A stretch of 64,000 bases of DNA, from the NCBI GenBank assembly GCA_902463725.1, contig CABQGK010000005.1, positions 115,447-179,446 of the forward strand, read 5' to 3'. The notes under the pieces are model-generated. The model did no database searches and was not told the origin of the DNA. It worked only from the letters and a program-made list of their open reading frames with translations. Positions 16,161 through 23,889 of this stretch are shown here, one piece after another. The stretch is from an uncultured Sutterella sp. (GTDB lineage Bacteria > Pseudomonadota > Gammaproteobacteria > Burkholderiales > Burkholderiaceae_F). The position numbers were made by a program, and so were the translations under genes. Within the stretch, counting starts at the first letter, position 1; the number at the start of each line of letters is the position of its first letter.

Positions 16161-17507
16161 TTACGTGTCTTTCTGAGCTGCGCCGAGCTTAGGCAGTGTG
16201 ATGCGGAAAGTTGTGCCGCGCCCATCTAAACCGTCGGCTATTTCAATGTGACCATGATGGATGTCCACAATGCGTTTGACGATAGCAAGCCCCAATCCCG
16301 TGCCAGACGTTTGTGTGCCCAGTGCACGATAAAAACGGTCAAAGACGCGTTGGCGCTCATTTTCTGCGATACCTGGGCCGTTGTCAGCAATTTCAATCAC
16401 TGCATTTGACCCCGTCTCTGTCCGCGTGCGGATTTCAATGCGGCCGCCAGTAGGCGTGTAGCGGATGGCATTGTCGGTGAGGTTAGCCATCATCAGTCGG
16501 ACAGCATCTTCCATCCCTTCTGTGGCGGCAGGCTCCGCCACGGCGCGCACATCGATGCTTTTCTCGGCTGCAATCGAGGCCATCTCTTCTGCTACGCTTG
16601 CAGCGAGACTCTCTAGTCGAACGGTTGTGAGAGATTTAGCGCAGGACTCTGGATCGAGCCTTGCGAGCGTCAGTAGTTGCTGAACAAGGCGCGTGGCGCG
16701 GTTAATCCCTTCGTTGATTTTGGCAAAGCTTTTTTCCTGTGCTTCAGGTGTTTTAGCTCGCTGTGCGAGTGCGACTTGAATCTTGAGCCCAGTGAGCGGC
16801 GTGCGCAACTCGTGTGCTGCGTCGCTTGCAAAGCGTTGCTGAGCAGAGAGGCTTTCTTTGAGGCGCTCTAACAGATCGTTGATGGCCTTGACAAGGCCAG
16901 CAAGTTCTGTGGGGAGGCCTTTGGTCGAGATGGGCTCAAGCGATGTGGGAGAACGACGTGCCACAGAGCGCGCTGTGCGCTCGAGCGGCGCTAGCCCGTC
17001 GCCCACGACGACCCAAACAGCGATGCAGATGAAGGGGAGCAAGAAGCAGAGCGGTTGCAAAATTCGGAACGCACTCGCGACGGCTAACTCCGTTCTGACT
17101 GCAGTGTCTTGCCCGACGGTGATAATGAGTGGGCCGGCCGCTACGCTATAGGAGCGCCATGTGGTTCCGTCAAGTTTACTCGTGGAAAAGCCTGGACTAT
17201 CCGCAAGCGGTAGATGCTGATTACCTTCGCGAACCCAGACCGAATTGGTCATGGAGTCATAAACCTGCACGATGATGTGGTAGCTCTGTGCGTCGCCCAC
17301 GATCGTGAGATGGTCAGGGCGAGTACCACCCGCGATTGCTGTTAAGACGGACTCTCGGAGCGACTCTGCAGTCTCCTTAAGATGGGTATCGAGAAAGTGG
17401 CTGAACTCTGCTTGCGCAGAGAAAAAGGTCGCAGCCACTGTCATGGATCCAGCAACAATCATCGCGCCGATGAGGGTGAGCAGAAGCTTCTTGCGAATGG
17501 AACGCAT
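16161..17507 (-). CDS. Sensor histidine kinase (QseC/TctE type)
   Basis: The 448-residue kinase has an N-terminal membrane helix (about 8-30), a periplasmic domain of about 115 residues and a second membrane helix (about 148-170). A linker follows, then HisKA with phospho-acceptor His232 in SDAAHELRTPLTGLK, and HATPase motifs NLTDNAIRYTPTGG, DNGPGI and GTGLGLAIV. The AAHELRTPL box and the short two-helix sensor are typical of the QseC/TctE/PmrB group. It lies 19 bp after its response-regulator gene and must be co-transcribed. The signal cannot be told from sequence: QseC, TctE and PmrB relatives sense different compounds, so I give no gene symbol. Confidence 0.88.
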   Translation of the reverse strand: MRSIRKKLLLTLIGAMIVAGSMTVAATFFSAQAEFSHFLDTHLKETAESLRESVLTAIAGGTRPDHLTIVGDAQSYHIIVQVYDSMTNSVWVREGNQHLPLADSPGFSTSKLDGTTWRSYSVAAGPLIITVGQDTAVRTELAVASAFRILQPLCFLLPFICIAVWVVVGDGLAPLERTARSVARRSPTSLEPISTKGLPTELAGLVKAINDLLERLKESLSAQQRFASDAAHELRTPLTGLKIQVALAQRAKTPEAQEKSFAKINEGINRATRLVQQLLTLARLDPESCAKSLTTVRLESLAASVAEEMASIAAEKSIDVRAVAEPAATEGMEDAVRLMMANLTDNAIRYTPTGGRIEIRTRTETGSNAVIEIADNGPGIAENERQRVFDRFYRALGTQTSGTGLGLAIVKRIVDIHHGHIEIADGLDGRGTTFRITLPKLGAAQKDT

Positions 17508-17526
17508 AATTGTGTTTTGGGCTCAC

Positions 17527-18183
17527 TTAGGTTTCAAGCACGTACCCGACGCCACGCACTGTTTTGATGGCGCTTTCAGAGAGCTTCTTTCTGAGATGGT
17601 GGATATGTACTTCGATGGCGTTGGATCCCACAGAGGTGTCCCAGTTGTAGAGGCGATCCTCCAGTTGAGAGCGACTCCAAACTACTCCTTCACGCTCCGC
17701 GAGCGCGACAAGCAATGCATACTCCTTCGAGGACAAAAGCACCGACTCCCCTTTGTAGGTCACTTCACGAGTGGCTGGGGCGATTCTGAGTTCGCCGCGC
17801 TCGATGATCGGGTCAGAGCGTCCAGCACTACGTCGCACCAAGGCGCGAACACGAGCCACCAGTTCATCGAGGTCATAGGGCTTGACCAGGTAGTCGTCGG
17901 CTCCGCTGTCGAGTCCCTTGATACGGTCGTCGACCGTATCGCGTGCCGTCGTCACGAGCACAGGTGTAGAAATGTGCTCGCTACGTGCCTCCTTCAGCAC
18001 TTGAAGGCCGTCTTTACCAGGCAAGCCTAAGTCGAGAATGACGAGATTGAAGGGAGTAGTCTTAAGAGCAAGAAGCGCTGAGTTCCCATCGCTGACCCAG
18101 TCGACGGCGTAACCCTCCATTTGCAGGAAGCTGACGACACCTTCACCGATCATGTCATCGTCTTCTACGACCAGAATTCTCAT
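17527..18183 (-). CDS. OmpR-family response regulator (QseB/TctD/PmrA type)
   Basis: The 218-residue protein has a receiver domain with acidic residues Glu7-Asp8-Asp9, phospho-acceptor Asp51 in LVILDLGLPGKDG and Lys in DDYLVKPYDL. A winged-helix domain follows, ending in the typical IHHLRKKL...VRGVGYVLE recognition-helix and hairpin sequence. It is the first gene of a two-gene regulator-kinase unit. A membrane-protein gene on the same strand ends 64 bp upstream and may belong to the same transcript. Targets are unknown. Confidence 0.9.
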   Translation of the reverse strand: MRILVVEDDDMIGEGVVSFLQMEGYAVDWVSDGNSALLALKTTPFNLVILDLGLPGKDGLQVLKEARSEHISTPVLVTTARDTVDDRIKGLDSGADDYLVKPYDLDELVARVRALVRRSAGRSDPIIERGELRIAPATREVTYKGESVLLSSKEYALLVALAEREGVVWSRSQLEDRLYNWDTSVGSNAIEVHIHHLRKKLSESAIKTVRGVGYVLET

Positions 18184-18247
18184 AGTGCAGTACTCCTAAG
18201 CGGAAAAGCGTTAGCGACAACGCGTCTAAGACTAAAAACTAAGACAG

Positions 18248-18823
18248 TTAGTCTTTAGCGCGTTGCAGTCGGACACGAAAGCGATGAACGATCATACGCA
18301 GGACGGTCCCGCAGATGAGGCTGAGCAATACCCAGCCAGGAAGATGCAGGCGAACGGCAATTAACTGGTTTGTCGTGCTGAGTAACGTCGCAAGGCCAGC
18401 ACTCAGCGGGTAGATCCATAGTAGCAACCAGCTAAGCGTTATTGCCGCTGAAATGACCATCCCCCGCATGCTTTGTGACATATCCGGCAAAAGTCCTTTA
18501 AAGGCGGCAACGCGGTTATCGGTGGGAATCTGTGCTATCAGCCAAGCTCGCACTTCTCTGCGCCAGTCTACCTCGTGTCCCTGTCCTGTTATTGTATAAG
18601 GGTTGGGCTGGTTTTGCGGTTTTCTTTTCTGTGTGTGACCGCTTAGCATGGCTAAGAGGAGCCAGCGTGCTAACAGTACTCCAGCGGCGCTACAGCTTGC
18701 AGCAGGGAGAGGGCTAGTAAACCCTGCGGCAACGAGTAGAATGCTCGTCAGAAGTGCGGCCTCTGCGTCGAGCACGCCCACGAGCAGCAGACCTAGCGGC
18801 CAAATGTCATAGAACCAAGTCAT
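18248..18823 (-). CDS. Membrane protein of unknown function
   Basis: I do not recognise this 191-residue protein. I start it at ATG 18823; a longer frame from a TTG would run into the divergent gene's coding region and is unlikely. The chain has hydrophobic segments at roughly 10-55 and 125-185, separated by a polar, basic stretch (QKRKPQNQPNPYTITG). This suggests two pairs of membrane helices around a cytoplasmic loop. It has an Arg-rich C-terminus. The divergent neighbour starts only 15 bp away. It precedes the response-regulator gene on the same strand. Confidence 0.55.
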   Translation of the reverse strand: MTWFYDIWPLGLLLVGVLDAEAALLTSILLVAAGFTSPLPAASCSAAGVLLARWLLLAMLSGHTQKRKPQNQPNPYTITGQGHEVDWRREVRAWLIAQIPTDNRVAAFKGLLPDMSQSMRGMVISAAITLSWLLLWIYPLSAGLATLLSTTNQLIAVRLHLPGWVLLSLICGTVLRMIVHRFRVRLQRAKD

Positions 18824-18838
18824 CACGAGGGATCCATC

Positions 18839-19258
18839 ATGAGTGAAAACAATCTTCCGCAATTATATGAACCCCCAAGTGGAGCGCTGTTTGTCACACA
18901 TGTTGTCTATGCATTGCACCTTTGCTCGATAGCGCTTGGCGTGCTAACGGGCGCGAGCATAGCAGGAGCATTTGTGTTTTCATGGCCAAGTGTGATCGCG
19001 GTCATTCTCAACTATATCTTCCGCGCTGATGCAAAAAACACATATGTCTACACACACTATCTCTGGCAGATCAAGACTTTTTGGGGTGCCTTTTGGTGGA
19101 TTGTGCTGGTTTTCCTTTTGGGGGCACTTTTGCTACTCGTCGGTATCGGCTTGATTATTTATTGGGTAGGGTTCTTTGTGCTTGGTATTTGGGTCGCCTA
19201 CCGTATTATCTACGGTTGGATCAAACTCTTTAACCACGAGGGGCTGTTGCTGAAGTAG
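18839..19258 (+). CDS. DUF4870-like small membrane protein
   Basis: The 139-residue protein has about three membrane helices (about 20-62, 82-105 and 108-128), a short polar N-terminus and a NYIFRADAKNTYVYTHYLWQIKTFWGAF segment. In DUF4870/Tic20-like proteins the corresponding stretch usually reads like 'IxxHxRxQIRTF'. GAGGGA precedes the ATG. No biochemical function is established for this family as far as I know. It is followed after 34 bp by yaeQ on the same strand. Confidence 0.72.
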   Translation: MSENNLPQLYEPPSGALFVTHVVYALHLCSIALGVLTGASIAGAFVFSWPSVIAVILNYIFRADAKNTYVYTHYLWQIKTFWGAFWWIVLVFLLGALLLLVGIGLIIYWVGFFVLGIWVAYRIIYGWIKLFNHEGLLLK

Positions 19259-19292
19259 ACGTAGCTCACCTTACCCTCAAGGAAAAAAGATC

Positions 19293-19847
19293 ATGGCATT
19301 AGGCGCAACCGTGTATAAGGCCACGGTGGATATTTCAGATTTAGATCGTTCCTATTACGCAAAGCATGTGCTGACTGTTGCGAGACATCCTTCTGAGACC
19401 GAGGAACGGTTGATGTTACGGGTGCTCGCCTTTTGTCGACATGCCGGTGAGCGTACGGAGTTTGGACGCGGGCTGTCGACTGAAGGTGAGCCTGCGCTTT
19501 GGGAGTTGGACGATACGGGGGCGATTGCGGAATGGGTTGATGTGGGCTGGCCTGATGTGAAGCAGGTGAGAAGGGCTGCAGGGCGTAGTGCTGCAGTGAC
19601 GATCTTTACTTACGATGAAGCACGTTATGTGCTTTGGTGGGAACAGAATGCAGGAGAGTTCAGTAAGATCGACAAACTCTGCGTGATCGCTGTGGACGAT
19701 GCCTTTGTTGCAGCGCTCGCAGCGATGGCTGACAGAAACATGCGACTTGCGGTGACCATACAGGACGGCGTGGCCTGGGTGAGTGATGATGCGCGCTCGG
19801 TCGAAGTCACCTTTAAGGTGCTTAAAGAGACGAATAGTCGTTGGTAA
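19293..19847 (+). CDS. yaeQ: YaeQ family protein
   Basis: The 184-residue product matches YaeQ across its length: start MALGATVYKATVDISDLDR, the HPSETEERLMLRVLAFC box, GLSTEGEPALWELDDTG and the VDVGWPDVKQVRRAAGRS stretch. YaeQ folds like a PD-(D/E)XK nuclease and was first noted as a multicopy suppressor of rfaH in Salmonella, but its actual activity is uncertain. AAGGAAAA lies upstream of the ATG. A large hairpin follows the gene. Confidence 0.9.
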   Translation: MALGATVYKATVDISDLDRSYYAKHVLTVARHPSETEERLMLRVLAFCRHAGERTEFGRGLSTEGEPALWELDDTGAIAEWVDVGWPDVKQVRRAAGRSAAVTIFTYDEARYVLWWEQNAGEFSKIDKLCVIAVDDAFVAALAAMADRNMRLAVTIQDGVAWVSDDARSVEVTFKVLKETNSRW

Positions 19848-19869
19848 GGTCTCAACTGGTAGAAAAGGC

Positions 19870-19923
19870 AGGCGCCACGTGGACGAGACTCCAGATCTAG
19901 AGTCGCGCCCACGCGGCGCTTTT
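19870..19923. terminator. Bidirectional terminator between yaeQ and the bd-oxidase operon
   Basis: GCGCCACGTGG (19872-19882) pairs with CCACGCGGCGC (19909-19919) with one mismatch, enclosing a second hairpin around the palindrome CAGATCTAG. TTTT follows on the plus side and a T-rich stretch on the minus side. The two genes converge here. Confidence 0.8.
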
Positions 19924-19935
19924 GCTGTGGTGTTC

Positions 19936-20310
19936 TTAGTGACGCAGGCTGTCGGCCATGCGCCAAAAAGCCCCCTCAAGCATGAGGCGCAACTTGGGGT
20001 CGGCGATCGTATCGTCTAGCGCAATACGCATGCAGTGCATCCATTCATCACGGGCTACGCCGCTAATCGGGATGCTTTGGTGTTTTTCCCGCAGCATGGG
20101 CATGCCATGCCGTTCGAGATAGAGTGCAGGGCCGCCCATCCAACCAGAGAGAAATTCGATCATGCGTTGCTCGTAGTAATCGAGACTCTCAGGATAGAGG
20201 CTGCGTAGTCTTTGGACTTCAGGACGGGTTCTAAGCGCTTCGATATACGCCTTAACAAGTTTCCTCAGCCCTGCCTCTCCGCCGATTAACTGGTACAGAG
20301 ATTCCGGCAC
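19936..20310 (-). CDS. Group II truncated haemoglobin
   Basis: The 124-residue protein has the truncated globin fold signatures: GGEAGLRKLVKAY near the start (Tyr22 fits the B10 distal tyrosine), WMGGPALYLERHGMPMLREKH with His77 as proximal haem ligand, and Trp90 (the conserved G8 Trp of group II) in DEWMHCM. Group II truncated haemoglobins bind O2 and NO and are linked to O2 delivery or NO defence. The gene begins 13 bp after the ybgE-like gene, the last of the bd-oxidase genes, so it is very probably co-transcribed with them. A role in supplying O2 to, or protecting, the oxidase is inference. Confidence 0.88.
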   Translation of the reverse strand: MPESLYQLIGGEAGLRKLVKAYIEALRTRPEVQRLRSLYPESLDYYEQRMIEFLSGWMGGPALYLERHGMPMLREKHQSIPISGVARDEWMHCMRIALDDTIADPKLRLMLEGAFWRMADSLRH

Positions 20311-20323
20311 GGTAGGTTCGTCC

Positions 20324-20620
20324 TTAGAGAAAGATCTTCCAAGCCCCTAGAGCGAGCGCAACCCAGCCAACAAGTGGATGTAGCAGAATGCGCAGCACTC
20401 GGTGCTCGGGCGTAAAACCGAAGCCGTAAAGCCAAAGTAAGCTCATACCGTAGAGCATGAGTTCCAGCCAGCCGTGGGGTACTGAGGCGCTATCTGGCGC
20501 AATGGCGCGTGGATAAAGTACGATCAGCACCATCACGGTGGCAGCTGCTGCGAGAGAAAGCACTCGCAGCAGTCCATTGGTCGGCTTGGTGTTTGTTTGT
20601 TGGGAAGCAGTCTTAGTCAT
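20324..20620 (-). CDS. ybgE: YbgE-like cyd operon membrane protein
   Basis: The 98-residue protein has about three membrane helices (about 18-38, 50-65 and 78-97), including PHGWLELMLYGMSLLWLYGFGF and a helix ending in WKIFL. Its size, topology and place directly after cydX match YbgE, whose function in bd-oxidase biogenesis or operation is not established. The start codon lies inside the end of cydX: ATGACTAA serves as start for this gene and contains the stop of cydX. The two are therefore translationally coupled. Confidence 0.75.
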   Translation of the reverse strand: MTKTASQQTNTKPTNGLLRVLSLAAAATVMVLIVLYPRAIAPDSASVPHGWLELMLYGMSLLWLYGFGFTPEHRVLRILLHPLVGWVALALGAWKIFL

Positions 20621-20702
20621 CGTTGCGCGTCGCGATCAATTCCATGGTCACGGCGAAAAGCAGTGCGAAGGCAACGGCAAAAGCCCAGTAGAAATAAGTC
20701 AT
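20613..20702 (-). CDS. cydX: CydX, small subunit of cytochrome bd oxidase (29 residues)
   Basis: This very short gene encodes a single membrane helix of the form MTYFYWAFAVAFALLFAVTM followed by a polar tail (ELIATRNDD). The Tyr-Phe-x-Trp start, one transmembrane helix, and an acidic residue after the helix match CydX/CbdX, which stabilises the haem site of CydAB. AGGA lies 8 bp before the ATG. Position between cydB and ybgE is the usual one. At 29 codons it is shorter than E. coli CydX (37). Its stop overlaps the ybgE start by 8 bp. Standard gene callers often miss it. Confidence 0.85.
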   Translation of the reverse strand: MTYFYWAFAVAFALLFAVTMELIATRNDD

Positions 20703-20730
20703 TGAAGGTTTCCTTTTGTTCTGTGTCCCG

Positions 20731-20758
20731 CTCCACCAGCGCCGAGGCGCTAGTGGAG
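20731..20758 (-). promoter_or_regulatory. Strong intercistronic hairpin between cydB and cydX
   Basis: Two 13-nt arms (CTCCACCAGCGCC and GGCGCTAGTGGAG) pair with one mismatch around a 2-nt turn. No T-run follows on the minus strand, so it is not a classical terminator. It may set the relative amounts of the cydAB and cydX-ybgE parts of the mRNA by protecting or pausing. Confidence 0.55.
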
Positions 20759-20786
20759 ACGGAAACCGTTTGGACAGAACACCCAA

Positions 20787-21929
20787 TTAGTAGAGGGTGT
20801 GGGAGTTCTTTTCAATGTAATGCTCGTTGAGCTTACCGCTCATCACCTTGTAAGCCCAGCCCGTGTAGATCACAACGAGCGGCAGGAAGATGAGCGTCAC
20901 GAGAAGCATGACTTCCAGCGTGAGTTGCGAGCTCGTGCAGTCCCAAATCGTCAAGGAGCTGTTGGGCGAGCTTGAGCTCGGCATGATGAAGGGGAACATG
21001 CCAACAAGCGGGGTGAGGATGACGCCCAAAAGCGTGAGCGAGGAGCAGATGATTGCTTTGCCGCCAGCAAGACTGCGAGCCATCACCACGCCGCCAAAGC
21101 AACCAAGGATGGCCACAGCTGGCACAAGCCAAAGAACAGGGTAGGCCGAGAAGTTCGAGAACCAAGCCCCCTGCTGCAGCTCCACCGTCTTGGCGAGCGG
21201 ATTGGCAGGGCCGGCTGGGTCAAGACCCGAAACCGCCACATACCCGTCGACACCAACATAAACCCAGATGCCCGCGAGCACGAAGAGAACGGCAGTGAGC
21301 AAGCCAGCGACCGTCGAGACGGCGCGCGCACGAGCCTGCAAGTCACCTTCGGTGCGAAGCACGAGGTAGTTTGCACCGTGGAAGAGGAACATGCAGAGCG
21401 AGACGACACCGCAGACCAAGCCGAGCGGGTTCAGCAAGCCGAAGAAGTTACCCGTGTAGACCGGACGCATCGTCTCTTCGACGATATGGAAAGGCACGCC
21501 CTGTAGGAGGTTGCCGAAGGCCACGCCGAAGATAATCGGGGGAACGGCAGAGCCCAAAAAGAGCAGCCAATCCCAAGAGTTGCGCCAGCTTGTGGCAGCA
21601 ACCTTGGAGCGGTAGTCAAAGGCAACCGGACGGAAGATGAGAACCATCAACACAACGAGCATTGCCCAGTAAAAACCAGAGAATGCCGTTGCGTACATGA
21701 GTGGCCACGCAGCAAACATGGCGCCACCGCCTGTCAGCAGCCACACTTGGTTACCGTCCCAGTGCGGAGCCACGGAGTTGATCATCACACGGCGTTCATT
21801 GTCGTTCTTGCCCAAGAACGGCAGCAGAGCGCCAACACCCATGTCCTGGCCGTCCATGATGGCAAAACCGACGAGTAGTACGCCGATAAAGAGCCACCAG
21901 ATGACCTTGAGAATTTCATAATCGATCAT
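20787..21929 (-). CDS. cydB: Cytochrome bd ubiquinol oxidase subunit II
   Basis: The 380-residue protein has about eight or nine membrane helices. It has the family's N-terminal MIDYEILKVIWWLFIGVLL and GFAIMDGQDMGVGALLPFLG, and NSVAPHWDGNQVWLLTGGGAMFAAWP, which contains the conserved GNQVWL. CydB pairs with CydA in the inner membrane; the complex oxidises quinol and reduces O2 to water without pumping protons. GGAGG precedes the ATG. It begins 18 bp after cydA. Length is normal. Confidence 0.97.
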   Translation of the reverse strand: MIDYEILKVIWWLFIGVLLVGFAIMDGQDMGVGALLPFLGKNDNERRVMINSVAPHWDGNQVWLLTGGGAMFAAWPLMYATAFSGFYWAMLVVLMVLIFRPVAFDYRSKVAATSWRNSWDWLLFLGSAVPPIIFGVAFGNLLQGVPFHIVEETMRPVYTGNFFGLLNPLGLVCGVVSLCMFLFHGANYLVLRTEGDLQARARAVSTVAGLLTAVLFVLAGIWVYVGVDGYVAVSGLDPAGPANPLAKTVELQQGAWFSNFSAYPVLWLVPAVAILGCFGGVVMARSLAGGKAIICSSLTLLGVILTPLVGMFPFIMPSSSSPNSSLTIWDCTSSQLTLEVMLLVTLIFLPLVVIYTGWAYKVMSGKLNEHYIEKNSHTLY

Positions 21930-21947
21930 GTTTAATCCTCCAGTGGC

Positions 21948-23498
21948 TTACTTCTGTTCAAAGTGATAGCGGCCGGTACCAAGGGTGCTCGGACCCTTGG
22001 AGCCGAAGCGGATCATGAGCCACATTTCCACGACGATAAGCGCGGAGTAAAGCACGCAGAAGCCGAGCAGGGAGCCAGCCACTTCCGCTGCAGAGAGCGA
22101 AGAGACCGAGAGGTGCGTCGGCAACGTGTTGAAGATGGTCCAAGGCTGACGGCCAAATTCGGCAACAAACCAGCCGGCTTCATTTGCCAACCAAGGAAGC
22201 GGCATCACGAGAAGCGCAATACGCAGGAACCAAGGTTTGTTGGCGAGGGAGTTCTTCATGGAGAAGATCAAGCCGAGCAGGAAGACGAGGGCTGTCACCA
22301 GACCACAAGTCACCATCAAGCGGAACGCGAAAAACATCGGCGCGACGGACGGAACCGTATCGCGAGCGGCCTGCTTGATCATTTCAGGCGTGGCCTTCGT
22401 GACATCGTCGGTGTACTTCTTGAGCAACAAGCCAAAGCCAAGATCCTTCTGAACTTTGATGAAATCGTTCTTGATGGTTTCGTTGCTCGGATCCTTACGT
22501 AGCTGAGCTAGCAGTTCAACAGCCTTTTGACCGTTGACGATGCGGGCTTCACTTTCTGCGATGATGCTCTTGATGCCAGGAATATCGGTCGAGAGCGAGC
22601 GCGTGCCGAGAATACCAAGCAGGTACGGGAAGTTAATTTCCGCAACATTGCTCTGCGTCTTGTCATCAGGGATGGCAAAGAGCGTCACGGGTGCAGGGGC
22701 AGGATGCGTTTCCCAAAGCGCTTCCATAGCAGCAATCTTCGAGGGCTGATCGCGCGTCACAAGGTAAGCGGATTCGTCACCCATGTGCAGGGTGAGGAAC
22801 GAAGCGATAATGCCGAACGCGGCAGCAAGACGGAAGGAGGACTTAGCAAACTCAACGTCACGGCGACGCAAGAGGTAGAACGCTGAAATGCTCATGACAA
22901 AGACAGCACCCGTCATGTAGCCACCAGCAACCGTATGCGCGAACTTAGCCTGAGCCCATTCATTGGTAATGACGGCCCAGAAGTTCGTCATCTCCATACG
23001 CATCGTGGTGAAGTTGAATTCACTACCGACCGGGTTCATCATCCAAGCATTGGCGATGAGAATCCACATGGCCGAGAGGTTCGTACCCAAGGCCATCATG
23101 ACAGTAGCAAAGAGGTGCTTACCTTTGCTGAGGCGATCCCAACCAAAGAAGAAGAGACCGACAAAGGTCGACTCAAGGAAGAAGGCCATAAGCCCTTCAA
23201 TAGCGAGCGGCGCACCGAAGATGTCGCCCACGTAGTGGGAGTAGTAGGCCCAGTTCGTACCGAACTGGAACTCCATGGTAATGCCAGTGGCCACACCAAG
23301 GGCAAAGTTAATGCCGAAAAGCTTGCCCCAGAATCGGGTCATGTCTTTGTAGACTTGCTTGCCGGTCACGACGTAGGCCACTTCCATAGCAACCAACATA
23401 AAGGACAGTCCCAGGGTCAGCGGGACAAAGAGGAAGTGATACATCGCGGTGGCTGCAAACTGCAGGCGTGACAGGTCAACAAGATCAGATGGGATCAT
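21948..23498 (-). CDS. cydA: Cytochrome bd ubiquinol oxidase subunit I
   Basis: The 516-residue protein carries the haem ligands and quinol site: His21 in TAMYHFLFVPLTLG, the GxxxEFQFGTNW segment, the helix with the conserved acidic residues near AIEGLMAFFLESTFVG, and GWFVAEFGRQPW near the C-terminus. A long periplasmic Q-loop (about 255-385) places it in the long-loop, E. coli-like sub-family. It is the catalytic subunit of the high-affinity O2 reductase used under low oxygen, also resistant to NO, cyanide and sulfide in many species. GGAG precedes the ATG. A small membrane-protein gene lies 33 bp upstream. Confidence 0.97.
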   Translation of the reverse strand: MIPSDLVDLSRLQFAATAMYHFLFVPLTLGLSFMLVAMEVAYVVTGKQVYKDMTRFWGKLFGINFALGVATGITMEFQFGTNWAYYSHYVGDIFGAPLAIEGLMAFFLESTFVGLFFFGWDRLSKGKHLFATVMMALGTNLSAMWILIANAWMMNPVGSEFNFTTMRMEMTNFWAVITNEWAQAKFAHTVAGGYMTGAVFVMSISAFYLLRRRDVEFAKSSFRLAAAFGIIASFLTLHMGDESAYLVTRDQPSKIAAMEALWETHPAPAPVTLFAIPDDKTQSNVAEINFPYLLGILGTRSLSTDIPGIKSIIAESEARIVNGQKAVELLAQLRKDPSNETIKNDFIKVQKDLGFGLLLKKYTDDVTKATPEMIKQAARDTVPSVAPMFFAFRLMVTCGLVTALVFLLGLIFSMKNSLANKPWFLRIALLVMPLPWLANEAGWFVAEFGRQPWTIFNTLPTHLSVSSLSAAEVAGSLLGFCVLYSALIVVEMWLMIRFGSKGPSTLGTGRYHFEQK

Positions 23499-23531
23499 TG
23501 AGGACTCCAGATGTAGTTGAGAATGATGTTT

Positions 23532-23729
23532 TTATTTGGGGGAGCGGTCTGCTGCTGTCTCATGCCCCAGAAAGTTATCGCTGACGCTAGTGGGCGTCAC
23601 CGAAGGGCGATACTCTGGACTAAAGAAAAAGTACCAGAGCCCAAAGATGAACAGCAGCTTCAAGGCAATAACGACTGCTATTTCAAGTAGCAGCTTGGAG
23701 TTTCGATATTTCTTGAGGTTATCGTTCAT
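23532..23729 (-). CDS. CydP-like small membrane protein, first gene of the bd-oxidase operon
   Basis: The 65-residue protein has one membrane helix (about 15-37, KLLLEIAVVIALKLLFIFGL followed by WYFFF) and a short polar tail with a YRPS motif. Small proteins of this type, called CydP, are annotated ahead of cydA in Burkholderiales and are suspected extra subunits of bd oxidase. The 33-bp gap to cydA supports co-transcription. The family call rests on size, the L-L-E-I/V-A-V-V...L-K helix and position; experimental evidence for a role is limited. Confidence 0.65.
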   Translation of the reverse strand: MNDNLKKYRNSKLLLEIAVVIALKLLFIFGLWYFFFSPEYRPSVTPTSVSDNFLGHETAADRSPK

Positions 23730-23853
23730 TTTTCTTCTTGTGGACAGTTGTCGACGTTTCCAACTCCCTCATAGTAAGGGATATTCCTGACTTATTTTGA
23801 AGTACGAGTAGATGTAACCCGACGTAAATTTGACTTTTGATCAGATGATGTGA

Positions 23854-23872
23854 CACTATAACTGCCATAGTG
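23854..23872. promoter_or_regulatory. Inverted repeat upstream of the PAS/AAA+ regulator gene
   Basis: CACTAT (23854-23859) and ATAGTG (23867-23872) are perfect inverted arms 7 bp apart, ending 17 bp before the regulator's start codon and within the 160-bp region shared with the divergent bd-oxidase operon. It may be an autoregulatory operator. I saw no convincing FNR site (TTGAT-N4-ATCAA) in this region. Confidence 0.3.
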
Positions 23873-23889
23873 ACAACAAGGTGGCACAT

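Noticed and set aside
19625..20019. Overlapping frames on both strands sharing a D-L-E-S-R-P-R-G-A stretch
   Set aside because: The shared peptide arises because the palindromic terminator at 19870-19923 reads the same on both strands. It is not a gene or a repeat protein.
23730..23889. FNR or ArcA-type site in the cyd divergent region
   Set aside because: TTGAC/GATCA-like pieces are present, but none has the FNR half-site arrangement TTGAT-N4-ATCAA with acceptable mismatches.
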